DNA of 64,000 nucleotides, from NCBI RefSeq assembly GCF_001074565.1, contig NZ_JUQX01000001.1, positions 43,627 through 107,626 on the forward strand, in the 5' to 3' direction. Shown in pieces: positions 20,113 through 29,582 of the stretch. The notes under the pieces are model-generated. The model was not told where the DNA came from. It saw only the letters and a list, made by a program, of their open reading frames with translations, and ran no database searches. The DNA comes from Streptococcus pseudopneumoniae (GTDB lineage: Bacteria; Bacillota; Bacilli; Lactobacillales; Streptococcaceae). How positions within the stretch are numbered: position 1 is the stretch's first letter; each line of letters begins with the position of its first letter. Position numbers and translations under genes: made by a program.

Positions 20113-20222
20113 ATTTTCTCAGCCAGTTTTTAGTAACTCTTAAAGAGCGAGATTGTGGTCAATAAATGAGATAGTTTTCTCTTTCAAGTAACAAGGTTTT
20201 GTTGCTATCTTCTAAAATTCTT

Positions 20223-20954
20223 TTATTGTCTCAATTTCGAAAATACTTCTCCTATCTTGCCTTCAATGACCAATGTAGCTTGGCTGTCTTGTGGAGTACT
20301 GGTTTTATTGATAACGACCAGATTTGTCCCAGAAAAATAGTTTACTAGGCTAGCTGCAGGATAAACAACTAAGGAAGTCCCACCAATAATCAGCAAGTCT
20401 GCTTGCCGAATAGCTTGTGCAGCTTGACTAAAAACATCCATGTCAAGTGATTCTTCATACAAGGTCACGTCAGGCTTGACCACCTTGCCACAGTCTAAGC
20501 AGTGGGGAACAAGTCCCTCAAGGGCCAGAAAAGCAGTTAAGTCATAGAAACGTTGACAACCTAGGCAGTAATTTCGGTCCGCGCTCCCATGCAATTTAAA
20601 GACCTTTTGGGAGCCAGCCATTTCATGAAGACTATCAATATTTTGTGTCACAACAGCCTTTAGCTTGCCTGTTTTTTCCAAAGCAGCTAGATAAGTATGA
20701 GCAGCATTAGGCTTGGCTTCTGGATAAATCAGGTATTTCTTATAAAAGTCAAAAAAATCTTCTGGATAGCGCTCAAACATGGTCCGCGAAACGAGTTGCT
20801 CTGCCGTAAAATGACGGCCTAACTGATGACTATAAACACCATCTGAACTACGAAAATCTGGGATATTAGACTCGGTTGACACTCCTGCCCCTCCAAAGAA
20901 AACAATCCGTTGGCTTTGATCTATCAAATCTTGTAATTGTTCAATTTTATCCAT
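20223..20954 (-). CDS. Sir2-family NAD-dependent deacylase
   Basis: A 243-aa sirtuin. GAGVS (residues 22-26), TQNIDSLH, the catalytic HGS and the GTSL NAD-binding loop are all present, with a four-cysteine zinc site (CLGC ... CLDC). The position usually reading RPxVVxFGE is KPDVTLYEE, which points to the deacetylase-type (class U or M-like) rather than CobB-type desuccinylase. The ATG at 20954 has AAGGAG seven bases upstream; a GTG one codon earlier is worse spaced. It sits between a deoD scrap and intact deoD and looks inserted. Confidence 0.92.
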   Translation of the reverse strand: MDKIEQLQDLIDQSQRIVFFGGAGVSTESNIPDFRSSDGVYSHQLGRHFTAEQLVSRTMFERYPEDFFDFYKKYLIYPEAKPNAAHTYLAALEKTGKLKAVVTQNIDSLHEMAGSQKVFKLHGSADRNYCLGCQRFYDLTAFLALEGLVPHCLDCGKVVKPDVTLYEESLDMDVFSQAAQAIRQADLLIIGGTSLVVYPAASLVNYFSGTNLVVINKTSTPQDSQATLVIEGKIGEVFSKLRQ

Positions 20955-20978
20955 CACATTTCTCCTTAAGCTGTGTTC

Positions 20979-21014
20979 TAAAAAAGTTGAAAATCAATAG
21001 TTGGATTTTCAACT
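20979..21014 (-). terminator. deoD terminator
   Basis: Minus strand: AGTTGAAAATC, 8-base loop, GATTTTCAACT, then TTTTTT. A perfect 11-bp stem between deoD and the sirtuin gene, so the latter is probably transcribed separately. Confidence 0.85.
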
Positions 21015-21098
21015 CTTTCTTTATCATTTCTAAGATATTGAAAATAAATCACTTACAACAGTTCTTGTAACTAATGTAATTGAAAATCTATTCTCAGA

Positions 21099-21809
21099 TT
21101 ACTCTGCAATCAAGGTTTCCAATCCAACCTTCATCATATCGGTGAAGGTATTTTGGCGTTCTTCTGCAGTAGTGTCTTCATCTGGATTGACCAAGCTATC
21201 AGAAATGGTCATGATAGCAAGTGCATCAACGTGGTGTTGGGCAGCAAGATAGTAAAGAGCTGCTGCTTCCATTTCCACAGCCTTAACTCCCCATTTACCA
21301 AGCTCGATGTTCTTTTCAAAGTAGTTTGAGTAAAAGACATCTGACGACAAAACGTTCCCAACGTGGGTAGTCATACCGAGTTCTTTGGCGATATGGTAGG
21401 CCTTATCTAGTAAATCAAAGCTAGCGATTTGTGGAAAATCATACTGTGGCCAGTCGTTTCGGATGATGTTTGAGTTAGTCGCAGCTGCTTGCGCCAAGAC
21501 CAATTCACGAACGTGAACATCCTCATTCAAGGAACCAGCAGTTCCGACACGGATCAATTTTTTCACACCGTAGTCCACAATCAACTCACGCGCATAAATT
21601 GAAATGGACGGCATCCCCATCCCAGTTCCCATGACAGATACACGGTGACCCTTATAAGTACCAGTGTAACCAAACATGTTACGCACTTCGTTAAAACAAA
21701 CAGCATCTTCAAGGAAATTTTCCGCAATAAACTTAGCACGAAGAGGATCCCCCGGAAGAAGAATTTTATCAGCAATTTCACCCTGCTTAGCAGCAATATG
21801 GATAGACAT
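21099..21809 (-). CDS. deoD: Purine-nucleoside phosphorylase DeoD
   Basis: A 236-aa hexameric PNP (NP-I family) that splits purine nucleosides to base and ribose-1-phosphate. Seen: [21 protein letters not shown], the [13 protein letters not shown] substrate site and SDSLVNPDE. Together with punA, deoB and rpiA it feeds nucleoside ribose into central metabolism. It ends at its own terminator. Confidence 0.96.
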   Translation of the reverse strand: MSIHIAAKQGEIADKILLPGDPLRAKFIAENFLEDAVCFNEVRNMFGYTGTYKGHRVSVMGTGMGMPSISIYARELIVDYGVKKLIRVGTAGSLNEDVHVRELVLAQAAATNSNIIRNDWPQYDFPQIASFDLLDKAYHIAKELGMTTHVGNVLSSDVFYSNYFEKNIELGKWGVKAVEMEAAALYYLAAQHHVDALAIMTISDSLVNPDEDTTAEERQNTFTDMMKVGLETLIAE

Positions 21810-22100
21810 AATTTATGATACAAAGAGCGAGAAGAAAACGACTGAAAATTAGGAATCTAACGAGAAATCCTGATTTCTCAGTCAGATTATCTATTTTCCA
21901 AGTTTTCCGCTCGTGTTCAAATTAGAACACCTTGCTCTACCTTTCTTTATTTATTTTTATATTTCATAGCTAGGAAAAATCGTATTCAATCATGACTCCG
22001 ACGAGCCTAGTTCATTTTTATTTCAAACAGTTATTGATAAACTGACAATAGTTTTTTAATCCTTTAAGATAAATCCTTGATTAGAAGAAACGGGTATTTC
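21810..22100. other. 291-bp gap between clc and deoD
   Basis: No open frame with a ribosome site was found. It contains one short inverted repeat, GAGAAATC-CT-GATTTCTC (about 21871-21888), and is otherwise AT-rich. No known repeat family or riboswitch was recognised. It probably holds the deoD promoter. Confidence 0.4.
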
Positions 22101-23384
22101 CTACCTAACTACTTTATTCTTTGACATCTTACACAGTATACTAGCCCAAGGAAAGCGGTCTAACACTTTTGCAAAACCATAAGCTAGGAAAGCCGTTACT
22201 AAGAGATACGGAAGAGAATCTAAACCTAACCCAGTGAAACCAATTACTAATCCAGTTGCAGACCAGGGAGCCCTCAAGGTCACTGATAAAAAGCAAACCG
22301 ATCCCAAAAGCAAAATGCTTGACTGGCTGTCCAAACCTAGAATCATGGCTAAGAGAGCAGCTCCAGCCATCCCCAAGGCAAAAGATGGCGTAAGAGTACC
22401 ACCATAGGCCCCTGCCCAAAGGATAATAAGAACGACCACTGCTTTTAGGAAAAACATGAGAAGCACTGTTTTACCATCGCTACCATTTAAAATTTCCTGA
22501 GCTATCATGCGTCCATTGCCAAGTAGATGTGGAAAGTAACTTGCCAGACCAACAAGAAACAGAAAAGCTGAGGGCAAAGTGAGAAGTATTCGTTGATCTT
22601 TTATCTTGTTTGAAGACACTTTTTTACTTAAGCGACCAAAAAGCCAAGCTAGGAGAGTTAAGAAAAGAAGTAATAAAGGGACAATCCACACTTCCTTTAA
22701 TGACCATGTGATAGCTGGAAGCTGGTAAAGAGCATGATCTGAAATAACCAAGCCTGCTATATAGGTAGACACATAGGTAGTCAAACCGACTAAGACAAAT
22801 CGCTTGATAGATAAAGTAATTCCTAGAGTCTCAAAAACGAAGAAAACACTTGTTAATGAAACCTGATAGACAGCTGCTAAACCAGCACCAGCACCACAAG
22901 CAAGGAGAAAGATTCGATCCTTCATAGACAGTATACATATTTTTCCAATTGGACCTGCAAATAGGGCTCCAATCTCTCGTGGTGCAGCTTCTTTGCCAAT
23001 AGGTGCTCCCCCTCCAACTGCAATAATCTGCCAAATTGAATGAAATAGCTGTTTTAAAAAATGAAGCTTGTATTGTGAAGTCTCATCCTTCATCTGAGCT
23101 TTGATGGAATAAATCTTCGACCTTTTTTGCAAGAAGTACCAGACTAAGGACGAGCTAAGACCCACGATTATTAAACTTAGTCCTATCCGTGAGGAGGAAA
23201 CTCCATCTGTCAAAAATCCATTATAATGCTCTGAATGACCAAAAGCTAGCCCCTCCGCCATCTCTAAAAGATAATGGAGAAATATACCAGATAAACCCGA
23301 AACTATTCCTTGCAGAATTACTGCTATGAATAATCTAAAATTATAAGGGATTTTTCGAAAAATACTCCTCAATTCTATTAACAT
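22101..23384 (-). CDS. ClC-family chloride channel or antiporter
   Basis: A 427-aa polytopic membrane protein of the voltage-gated chloride channel family. The selectivity region GGGAPIGKEAAPREIGALFAG keeps the GKE glutamate of the gate, and GGTLTPSFALGMAGAA matches the second half-repeat motif. No C-terminal CBS domain, as usual for bacterial short forms. It lies two bases from punA inside the nucleoside operon, so it is probably co-transcribed; a link to nucleoside use is not evident. Confidence 0.88.
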   Translation of the reverse strand: MLIELRSIFRKIPYNFRLFIAVILQGIVSGLSGIFLHYLLEMAEGLAFGHSEHYNGFLTDGVSSSRIGLSLIIVGLSSSLVWYFLQKRSKIYSIKAQMKDETSQYKLHFLKQLFHSIWQIIAVGGGAPIGKEAAPREIGALFAGPIGKICILSMKDRIFLLACGAGAGLAAVYQVSLTSVFFVFETLGITLSIKRFVLVGLTTYVSTYIAGLVISDHALYQLPAITWSLKEVWIVPLLLLFLTLLAWLFGRLSKKVSSNKIKDQRILLTLPSAFLFLVGLASYFPHLLGNGRMIAQEILNGSDGKTVLLMFFLKAVVVLIILWAGAYGGTLTPSFALGMAGAALLAMILGLDSQSSILLLGSVCFLSVTLRAPWSATGLVIGFTGLGLDSLPYLLVTAFLAYGFAKVLDRFPWASILCKMSKNKVVR

Positions 23385-23386
23385 GA

Positions 23387-24196
23387 TTACAATTCAGCAA
23401 GAATCGCTTTAACCAAACCTTTGAAGTCGCCTTTGACACGTTCAGTCACTTCTACAACTTCCTCGTGGTTGAGTTCTTCTTGGAAACCAGCTGCATGGTT
23501 AGTAATACATGAAATACCGAGAACTTTCAAGCCAGAGTGGGCTGCCACAATAACTTCAGGAACAGTGGACATACCAACTGCATCTGCTCCCAATGTCTTA
23601 TAAGCACGAATTTCTGCAGGTGTTTCATAAGTCGGACCGGTTACACCGATATAGACACCTTCATCAAGCTTGATACCGAGTTTTTTAGCTTCTTCATGGG
23701 CAGTAGCACGGTATTCTGGTGTGTAGGCTTTAGACATATCCGGGAAACGTGGACCAAAATCATCCAAGTTTTCACCCATCAATGGGTTCTGCCCCGTCAT
23801 ATTGATATGGTCTGAAATAGCCATCAAAGTACCAGGACCATAGCCAATACCGCCAGCTGCATTGGTTACAATGACACCTTCACATCCGAGAACTTTCATC
23901 ACACGTACTGGGAAAGTCACGACTTCAAGAGGATTTCCCTCGTAGAAATGGAAACGACCTTGAAGAGCCAAGACCTTGCGACCTGCAAGTTCTCCATATA
24001 CCAATTTCCCAGCGTGACCAACTACTGTAGAGCGGCCCCAGTTTGGAATATCTGCATAGTCTACTACAACTGGATTTTCGATTTCTTCTGCCAATTCTCC
24101 AAGTCCTGATCCAAGGATTAAACCGAACTCAGGCGCTTGGATTCCTTTATCTTTCAGAAAAGCAGCTGTTTCTTGGATCTTATCTAAAAATGTCAT
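23387..24196 (-). CDS. punA: Purine-nucleoside phosphorylase PunA
   Basis: A 269-aa trimeric PNP for guanosine and inosine. The family pattern is clear: LILGSGLGELAEE near residue 26, QGRFHFYEGN, VTNAAGGIGYGPG and VGMSTVPEVIVAAHSGLKV. It overlaps the upstream DUF1697 gene by four bases (ATGA-type coupling). Confidence 0.96.
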   Translation of the reverse strand: MTFLDKIQETAAFLKDKGIQAPEFGLILGSGLGELAEEIENPVVVDYADIPNWGRSTVVGHAGKLVYGELAGRKVLALQGRFHFYEGNPLEVVTFPVRVMKVLGCEGVIVTNAAGGIGYGPGTLMAISDHINMTGQNPLMGENLDDFGPRFPDMSKAYTPEYRATAHEEAKKLGIKLDEGVYIGVTGPTYETPAEIRAYKTLGADAVGMSTVPEVIVAAHSGLKVLGISCITNHAAGFQEELNHEEVVEVTERVKGDFKGLVKAILAEL

Positions 24197-24753
24197 TGTC
24201 TGTCTCCTTTATTATTTTTTAGCATTTGACCGATTTTGTCAAAAGTTTTTCCATTGCGAATGGTGATGTTGCGATAAAAAGGCATCTTGAGTAAGTATTT
24301 ATGATAGGCTGTTGCATAATAGGATTCCTCAGTGAATTTCCCCCAGAAAATCCCAAGTCTTCCAAAATAAACGACTTCATCTTCCAGTTCTAAACTGTTC
24401 ACTTTCTCGATCACTTGATCCACATCCAAGCTCTCCGTGTAGAAGAGCACATCCTTTCGTGCCAAATCTTTGGTCCACCATTCAGGCAGATTTTCAAGTT
24501 CCTCTTCAAAGTCCTCAAGACTCAACAAGGAAAAGCTCTGAATAAATGGATAATGGACTTCAAAGAAAGCCTCTAACTTTTCAACCAATCGGGCTTTGGA
24601 GTCTGTCGAAGTAAAGAAAATATTGCCACTGTTGATGTAGGTCTCAACCTTCTCCAATCCCAACTCTGTCAGTTCTTGACGAAGTTGCGCCATGACAACT
24701 TTATTTTTCCCACCTACATTAATGCCCCGAACAAGTAAAGCATATCGCGTCAT
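24193..24753 (-). CDS. DUF1697 family protein
   Basis: A 186-aa soluble protein. The N-terminus YALLVRGINVGGKNKV and the YINSGNIFF segment are the hallmarks of DUF1697, a family without a proven reaction. It is tightly packed between deoB (one base) and punA (overlap), a conserved place in streptococcal nucleoside operons, so a role in nucleoside or sugar-phosphate metabolism is possible but inferred only from context. Confidence 0.88.
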   Translation of the reverse strand: MTRYALLVRGINVGGKNKVVMAQLRQELTELGLEKVETYINSGNIFFTSTDSKARLVEKLEAFFEVHYPFIQSFSLLSLEDFEEELENLPEWWTKDLARKDVLFYTESLDVDQVIEKVNSLELEDEVVYFGRLGIFWGKFTEESYYATAYHKYLLKMPFYRNITIRNGKTFDKIGQMLKNNKGDRQ

Positions 24754-24754
24754 C

Positions 24755-25966
24755 TTATACCAATTTATCTAAGAAACTTTCCCCAATCATGGCAGTTTCC
24801 ACACCAAAGTTATCCGCAACTGTCGCTGAGATATCTGCAAAATGTCCAACTGGAATCAAACCGTTTCCTTTAAAGGCAGGACTGTAAGCTAAAAGTGGAA
24901 TATATTCACGAGTGTGGTCTGTTCCTGCATAGGTTGGGTCATTTCCATGGTCAGCAGTAATCAAAAAAAGATCATTCTCTCTCATGGCTGCGATAATTTC
25001 AGGCAAGCGTTCATCAAACTCATGCAAGCAATCACGGTAGCCATGAGCATTGCGACGGTGTCCATAAAGGGCATCAAAGTCAACCAAGTTTGTGAAGGAG
25101 AATCCTTTTTCAAACTCAGCAAGGCCCATGGTCTTCAACAGTGTATCAATTCCGTGGCTATTTGACTTATTGTGTCCCATATCATGGTTGATACCCGCAC
25201 CGTTAAAGATATCGTTGATTTTACCAACAGCGTACGTATCGATGCCAGCTTCGTTCAATTTATCCAAAACAGTTGGGGCAAATGGAGAAACAGCTAAGTC
25301 TCGACGATTTGCCGTACGAGTGAAGTTACCTGGTTCACCAACATACGGACGAGCAATGATACGGCCTAGAAGGGCAGGACGTTCAAGTGTAATTGAACGA
25401 GCGTATTCACAGATACGGTACAATTCATCCAAAGGAATGATGTCTTCGTGGGCAGCAATCTGCAAAACAGGGTCAGCTGAAGTATAGATAATCAACTCTC
25501 CAGTTTCCATTTGACGTGGTCCGAAATCATCGATAACAGCCGTACCTGAGTAAGGTTTGTTGGCTTCACGAATGACCTTACGTCCTGAAAATTCTTCGAT
25601 TTTTGTCAGGATTTCTTCTGGGAATCCGTTCCAGAAAGTATCGAAAGGTTCCGTAATGTTGAGTCCCATGATTTCCCAGTGACCAGTCATGGTATCCTTA
25701 CCAAGGGAAACTTCTTCCAATTTTGTTGCATAACCTGTTGGATTGCTTTCAGCTGGTACAGTCTTAAGCGGCGTTTCGCGAGGAATATTTCCTAGACCGA
25801 TTTTGGCCATGTTTGGCACATTCAAACCAACTGTTTTTGAAATGTGTCCCAGTGTGTCAGAAGCTCCGTCTGGAACCCCTGCATTGACAAAGTTATTGGC
25901 ATCTGGCGCAGCACCGATTCCCACAGAATCCAGTACCACCAAGTGAATACGATTAAATTTTGACAT
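24755..25966 (-). CDS. deoB: Phosphopentomutase
   Basis: A 403-aa alkaline-phosphatase-superfamily enzyme interconverting ribose-1-phosphate and ribose-5-phosphate. Metal ligands are visible in [14 protein letters not shown], the phospho-acceptor in [11 protein letters not shown], and [19 protein letters not shown] at the C-terminus. It links the phosphorylases to rpiA, 23 bases upstream. Confidence 0.97.
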   Translation of the reverse strand: MSKFNRIHLVVLDSVGIGAAPDANNFVNAGVPDGASDTLGHISKTVGLNVPNMAKIGLGNIPRETPLKTVPAESNPTGYATKLEEVSLGKDTMTGHWEIMGLNITEPFDTFWNGFPEEILTKIEEFSGRKVIREANKPYSGTAVIDDFGPRQMETGELIIYTSADPVLQIAAHEDIIPLDELYRICEYARSITLERPALLGRIIARPYVGEPGNFTRTANRRDLAVSPFAPTVLDKLNEAGIDTYAVGKINDIFNGAGINHDMGHNKSNSHGIDTLLKTMGLAEFEKGFSFTNLVDFDALYGHRRNAHGYRDCLHEFDERLPEIIAAMRENDLFLITADHGNDPTYAGTDHTREYIPLLAYSPAFKGNGLIPVGHFADISATVADNFGVETAMIGESFLDKLV

Positions 25967-25989
25967 AGTCTGTCTCCTTATTATTTTAG

Positions 25990-26673
25990 TTATCTTGCTT
26001 TTGTTGAAGTTAAAATCTGAACCCCGTCTCGTCCAGCAACGATGACCTTATCCACCATTTGGTTGAACAAGCCATGCTCAACGACACCAACGACATGGTC
26101 CAATTCTTGCCCGAAGGCAATTGGATTCTCGATGACATCCAAGGCTAGGTCTATGATAAAGTTCTGCATATCAGTCACAAAACGTTGGCCGTCTTTTTCA
26201 CGGAAACTTGGTTTGTAGCCAGCTCGCTCAAACCGACGAAAGACCTGTTCTGCGCCATACTGAACCACTTCTACTGGCAATTTAAAAGCACCTAGTTTCT
26301 CTACCAGTTTGCTTTCGTCAACTACCCAAATGTATTCTTTTGAGGGCGTTGCGACAACCTTCTCCATCAGAAGGGCACCACCACCACCTTTGATTCCGTT
26401 AAACTGACTATCTACTTCATCCGCCCCGTCAACCATCACATCGACAAAATCCACTTGATCAATTGACTTGAGCGGGATGTTAAGACCTTCAGCCTGTTTA
26501 CTAGTCACACTGGAAGTTGTCACAGCAGTAATCTGCAAACCTTCTTCCTTAATCCGACGACCGATTTCTTCTACGAAATAGTAGGCAGTTGATCCCGTAC
26601 CGAGTCCAACTACCATGCCATCCTTGACAAACTCAGCAGCCTTGATACCTGCCATTTTCTTCAGATTTTCCAC
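25990..26673 (-). CDS. rpiA: Ribose-5-phosphate isomerase A
   Basis: A 227-aa enzyme converting ribose-5-phosphate to ribulose-5-phosphate. Seen: [34 protein letters not shown] and the VVDESKLV loop. The start is GTG at 26673 with AATGGAGGTG upstream. It is first in the rpiA-deoB-DUF1697-punA-clc-deoD operon. Confidence 0.96.
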   Translation of the reverse strand: MENLKKMAGIKAAEFVKDGMVVGLGTGSTAYYFVEEIGRRIKEEGLQITAVTTSSVTSKQAEGLNIPLKSIDQVDFVDVMVDGADEVDSQFNGIKGGGGALLMEKVVATPSKEYIWVVDESKLVEKLGAFKLPVEVVQYGAEQVFRRFERAGYKPSFREKDGQRFVTDMQNFIIDLALDVIENPIAFGQELDHVVGVVEHGLFNQMVDKVIVAGRDGVQILTSTKAR

Positions 26674-26702
26674 TCAAACACCTCCATTAAAGAGCTATTT
26701 TT

Positions 26703-26711
26703 ATTATAACA
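26703..26711 (-). promoter_or_regulatory. Extended -10 promoter of the rpiA operon
   Basis: Minus strand TGTTATAAT (-10 hexamer at 26703-26708), 29 bases before the rpiA GTG. No convincing -35. Confidence 0.65.
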
Positions 26712-26742
26712 TGTATCCGTTTTTATTTCATGGATACACTGG

Positions 26743-26771
26743 AAAAACCCGAACATTTTTATTTCGGGTTT
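26743..26771 (-). terminator. Terminator after the U32 gene
   Basis: Minus strand AAACCCGAA, 9-base loop, TTCGGGTTT, then TT: a 9-bp stem directly after the stop at 26779. Confidence 0.8.
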
Positions 26772-26778
26772 GGGTGTC

Positions 26779-27708
26779 CTATTTAACCATATCAGGATCG
26801 TAATCATAGAATCCAGTATCGAGAAAACGGTTTTTAGGGTGTAACTTGCGCACTTCCTCATCTAACAAGAAGGCTTGGTCATGGCTAAAGTTGCTCTCTT
26901 GGATCAAGCCACGCGCTTGAATAAAGAGTTTGGCAATTTCTACAAAATTCTGACCAGGTGTATAGAGCCCCTCTAGCTTCCAGTGAGTGAAACCATGCTC
27001 TACCAATTCTGTCAATTTGGTCATCAAATCAAGGTCATTGTTAGCAAAGATATGGGTACCATGATTATCTTCAAAGATGGAATAATGGCTCTCTGGGTCA
27101 CTTGGTTCTGCCAAGAAGAGGTCACGTTTACGTGTCTTTTCATCATCAATATGCGTAAAGTTATAGTAGTTTTGTAAGAGCGGACGCTTAGAATGGTGAA
27201 TGACACTAGCCCCGTAAACCAATACTTCAGCAGGAATTTCCAAAATCTCTGGCATCTTGAAGAGTTCGGCAGATGGAATTTCACGCGCCAAAACCGCCTC
27301 AGAAGCACCTGCCTTTTGGCCCCAGAAGTTAATCTGACGACTACTTGTTACCATGGTTGAAGCATCGTAAATAGTCTTGAAGGAATAGCGATCACGGTTG
27401 ACTACGTAAAAGACACCTGCATCTCCTACTGTAATATAGTCTGTCTTGATTTCTTCCAAGAAGTCTAAGAAGGGCTTAATACGATCCATCATGTCTTGGT
27501 GCATGAGGGCGTTGACTGCAACGATTAATTCCTTACCCCCATCATGAACGAGCTTAGCGATTTCTCGCAACTCTTCATAACTAAAGGTCGTTGGCAAACG
27601 GAGGCCAAAATCTTTCTCACCGACATAGATACGGTCTACGCCAGCTTCGAGTAGTTGTTCAACTTGTTCAATACTTTCAGCAGTTGCTGTAATGATAATC
27701 TTTTCCAT
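26779..27708 (-). CDS. Peptidase U32 family protein, TrhP1/YrrN-like
   Basis: A 309-aa short-form U32 protein. N-terminal beta-alpha repeats (QLLEAGVDRIYVGE, ELIVAVNALMHQ) and the U32 region with GASVIHHSKRP and HWKLEGLY are visible; the longer C-terminal part of the TrhP2/YegQ-type proteins is absent. The Bacillus counterpart YrrN (TrhP1) takes part in making 5-hydroxyuridine in tRNA with its partner YrrO; no partner lies next to it here. Despite the family name, peptidase activity is doubtful. The start is seven bases after a -10 box, so the mRNA is probably leaderless. Confidence 0.85.
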   Translation of the reverse strand: MEKIIITATAESIEQVEQLLEAGVDRIYVGEKDFGLRLPTTFSYEELREIAKLVHDGGKELIVAVNALMHQDMMDRIKPFLDFLEEIKTDYITVGDAGVFYVVNRDRYSFKTIYDASTMVTSSRQINFWGQKAGASEAVLAREIPSAELFKMPEILEIPAEVLVYGASVIHHSKRPLLQNYYNFTHIDDEKTRKRDLFLAEPSDPESHYSIFEDNHGTHIFANNDLDLMTKLTELVEHGFTHWKLEGLYTPGQNFVEIAKLFIQARGLIQESNFSHDQAFLLDEEVRKLHPKNRFLDTGFYDYDPDMVK

Positions 27709-27715
27709 AAGAAAA

Positions 27716-27724
27716 ATTATACCA
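27716..27724 (-). promoter_or_regulatory. Extended -10 promoter giving a leaderless U32 mRNA
   Basis: Minus strand TGGTATAAT (hexamer 27716-27721), then TTTTCTT and ATG. A start of transcription at the usual distance falls on or next to the A of the ATG, and there is no ribosome site. Confidence 0.7.
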
Positions 27725-27796
27725 CATTTCTCAAAAATCAGCTATGGGTACTGAGAGTTTCACAAAAAGTTAAACTTATTTCTATCTTTCCCAATC

Positions 27797-27833
27797 AAAA
27801 AGTGAACAGTAACTTGTACCATTCACTCTTTTT
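27797..27833 (-). terminator. Terminator of the ABC transporter operon
   Basis: Minus strand AAAGAGTGAA, a 15-base loop, TTCACTTTTT with a T-rich end; the left arm starts at the stop codon of the ATPase gene. Confidence 0.65.
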
Positions 27834-28513
27834 TATGCATGTGTTTTTTCAACTAGGTGGCCATCATTCATGACATAAATACGGTCAACCTTATCAAGAA
27901 GGCGAGTATCATGAGTAATCATGACAACTCCTCTACCTTGTTCATGGGCAATGGCAGCCAACATTTCCGTTACTTGGTAGGCACGCTGGGTATCCAGACT
28001 TGCCGTTGGCTCATCTGCAAGCACGATACTTGGGTTGTTATAAAGCGCTCTAGCAATGGCAGCACGTTGACGTTCACCACCTGATAAAGCCTTGGGATAA
28101 TGATCCTGTACCTTTTCCAAATCCAACAAGTCAAGTAACTCTTTTCGATCACTTTTACTATTTTTTCCCTTATCCAGTCTGTCAATCAAATCCAGCTGTT
28201 CCTTGACCGTTAGAAAAGGAATTAAGTTTGAAGCCTGAAGAATAAAGCCAAACTCTCTAAAACGGAGGTCTGTTTTCTCCTTCTCCGTCAAACTACCTGT
28301 TTCTTTCCCCTTTACCAAAATCTTTCCACTCGAAGCTTCCTGAAGTTGTCCAAGAGTTGTTAGAAAGGTCGTCTTGCCAGAGCCTGAAGGCCCAACGATA
28401 GCAACGAATTCTCCCGCATTTAGCTGAAAATTCGTCTCATGCAGGGCCACGACTTTCATCTTTCCTTCCCCGTACGTTTTTGTCACTTGAGTCATTTCAA
28501 TCAATGCTGTCAT
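27833..28513 (-). CDS. ABC transporter ATP-binding protein (LolD/MacB/HrtA type)
   Basis: A 226-aa ATPase. Walker A GPSGSGKTT, signature LSGGERQR and Walker B IVLADEPTASLD are intact, in the compact form of the LolD/MacB/HrtA group that works with FtsX-like permeases. ATG at 28513 has AAGGAGAAT upstream; a longer start at 28537 has none. It lies 13 bases after the permease gene. Substrate is not visible; haem or antimicrobial-peptide export are the usual roles of such pairs. Confidence 0.9.
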   Translation of the reverse strand: MTALIEMTQVTKTYGEGKMKVVALHETNFQLNAGEFVAIVGPSGSGKTTFLTTLGQLQEASSGKILVKGKETGSLTEKEKTDLRFREFGFILQASNLIPFLTVKEQLDLIDRLDKGKNSKSDRKELLDLLDLEKVQDHYPKALSGGERQRAAIARALYNNPSIVLADEPTASLDTQRAYQVTEMLAAIAHEQGRGVVMITHDTRLLDKVDRIYVMNDGHLVEKTHA

Positions 28514-28526
28514 ACTATTCTCCTTA

Positions 28527-29582
28527 TCACTCTGCAATCGCAGTAATCGGGTCCACCTTTAGCAAGCGTGGAAGTGAAATGACACCACCTAGAAGGGCCA
28601 TCAAGCAAATCACCAAACTTAGGACAGAGTAGGCTATCCAACTTGGGTAGAAAAAGAAGGTAGCTGGTAAGACTAAAATCACTCCACCAATAGCCAGCAA
28701 GGCTAAAGCAATTCCCATACCGGCTAGTAGGAAGATTTGACAGAAAAGAGACCATACAATGGTTTTAATCTGTATTCCCTGAGCCCGCATTATTCCATAA
28801 AGTCCTAGTTTTTGGATGGTAATGATATAAACAAAAATACCTACAATCAAGCCTGAGATGACAATCATAGCGAGAATCATCCCTGAAAATACATTAACCT
28901 GAGGTGTGTAACCAGGAATTTTCGATATCATTTTTGGAATAGAAATCTGTTTCAGTCCATCGCCAGCCACTTCTATATCATTTTTCAATACCAAGGCAGA
29001 GATGGAACGATTGGCTTCCAAGGTTCCTTGTAATGTCCAATAAGTCGTCAGACTCGTAAAGATAACAGGCTCGGTGAAAAATTTATTTCCTTGAGTCAGG
29101 CCTACAATCTTGTAACTTGTCTCGCTTCCATTGAGCTGAATGGCATCACCTAGCCTAATCCCATAATTCTCAAAGGACTGATCCACGACAACCTCATCAT
29201 CTCCCTCAGGATAACGGCCCTCAGTCAAACTCGGAGAGATAAAAGAGTCCCACTCTTGAGCAAAGATGGAAACATTGACCTTTTCACTATCATCGACTAG
29301 ATTGGTCACAGCGAACATATAACCCAGTTGAGCAGCCTCTTTAGAACTCTTATCCTTGTAGTCCTTTTCAGGAATAAAAGATGCCGTCAAATTATCATTT
29401 GCGTAGTCAGATAAAACGACACCCGTTGCTTGCCAGTTATCAATAGCGGCTCGGTTGTTTCGCACAAGACCAAGAGCCAAACTAGTCATAAAAAAGACCA
29501 TGAAAGCGATAAGAAAAATGGTAGTTAGAATCAAACTATATCGAAGTTTATTTCGTACTATTTCTTTGATAGCAAGATACAT
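28527..29582 (-). CDS. FtsX-like ABC permease (MacB/HrtB type)
   Basis: A 351-aa membrane protein: one N-terminal helix (residues 15-40), an extracytoplasmic domain of about 190 residues, and three C-terminal helices (about 235-345). This is the four-helix FtsX/HrtB layout. The ATG at 29582 (MYLAIKEIVRNKLRYS) has AAAGGAG seven bases upstream, so an annotation starting at 29714 would add 44 residues of unrelated sequence. It pairs with the ATPase downstream. No membrane-fusion gene is present. Confidence 0.88.
   Translation of the reverse strand: MYLAIKEIVRNKLRYSLILTTIFLIAFMVFFMTSLALGLVRNNRAAIDNWQATGVVLSDYANDNLTASFIPEKDYKDKSSKEAAQLGYMFAVTNLVDDSEKVNVSIFAQEWDSFISPSLTEGRYPEGDDEVVVDQSFENYGIRLGDAIQLNGSETSYKIVGLTQGNKFFTEPVIFTSLTTYWTLQGTLEANRSISALVLKNDIEVAGDGLKQISIPKMISKIPGYTPQVNVFSGMILAMIVISGLIVGIFVYIITIQKLGLYGIMRAQGIQIKTIVWSLFCQIFLLAGMGIALALLAIGGVILVLPATFFFYPSWIAYSVLSLVICLMALLGGVISLPRLLKVDPITAIAE

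Noticed and set aside
21871..21888. Hairpin GAGAAATC-CT-GATTTCTC upstream of deoD as a riboswitch or terminator
   Set aside because: Only 8 bp, no T run on the minus strand and no conserved riboswitch core.
26779..27708. Calling the U32 protein a collagenase
   Set aside because: The old U32 label; the short form aligns with YrrN/TrhP1, and no protease residues are identifiable.
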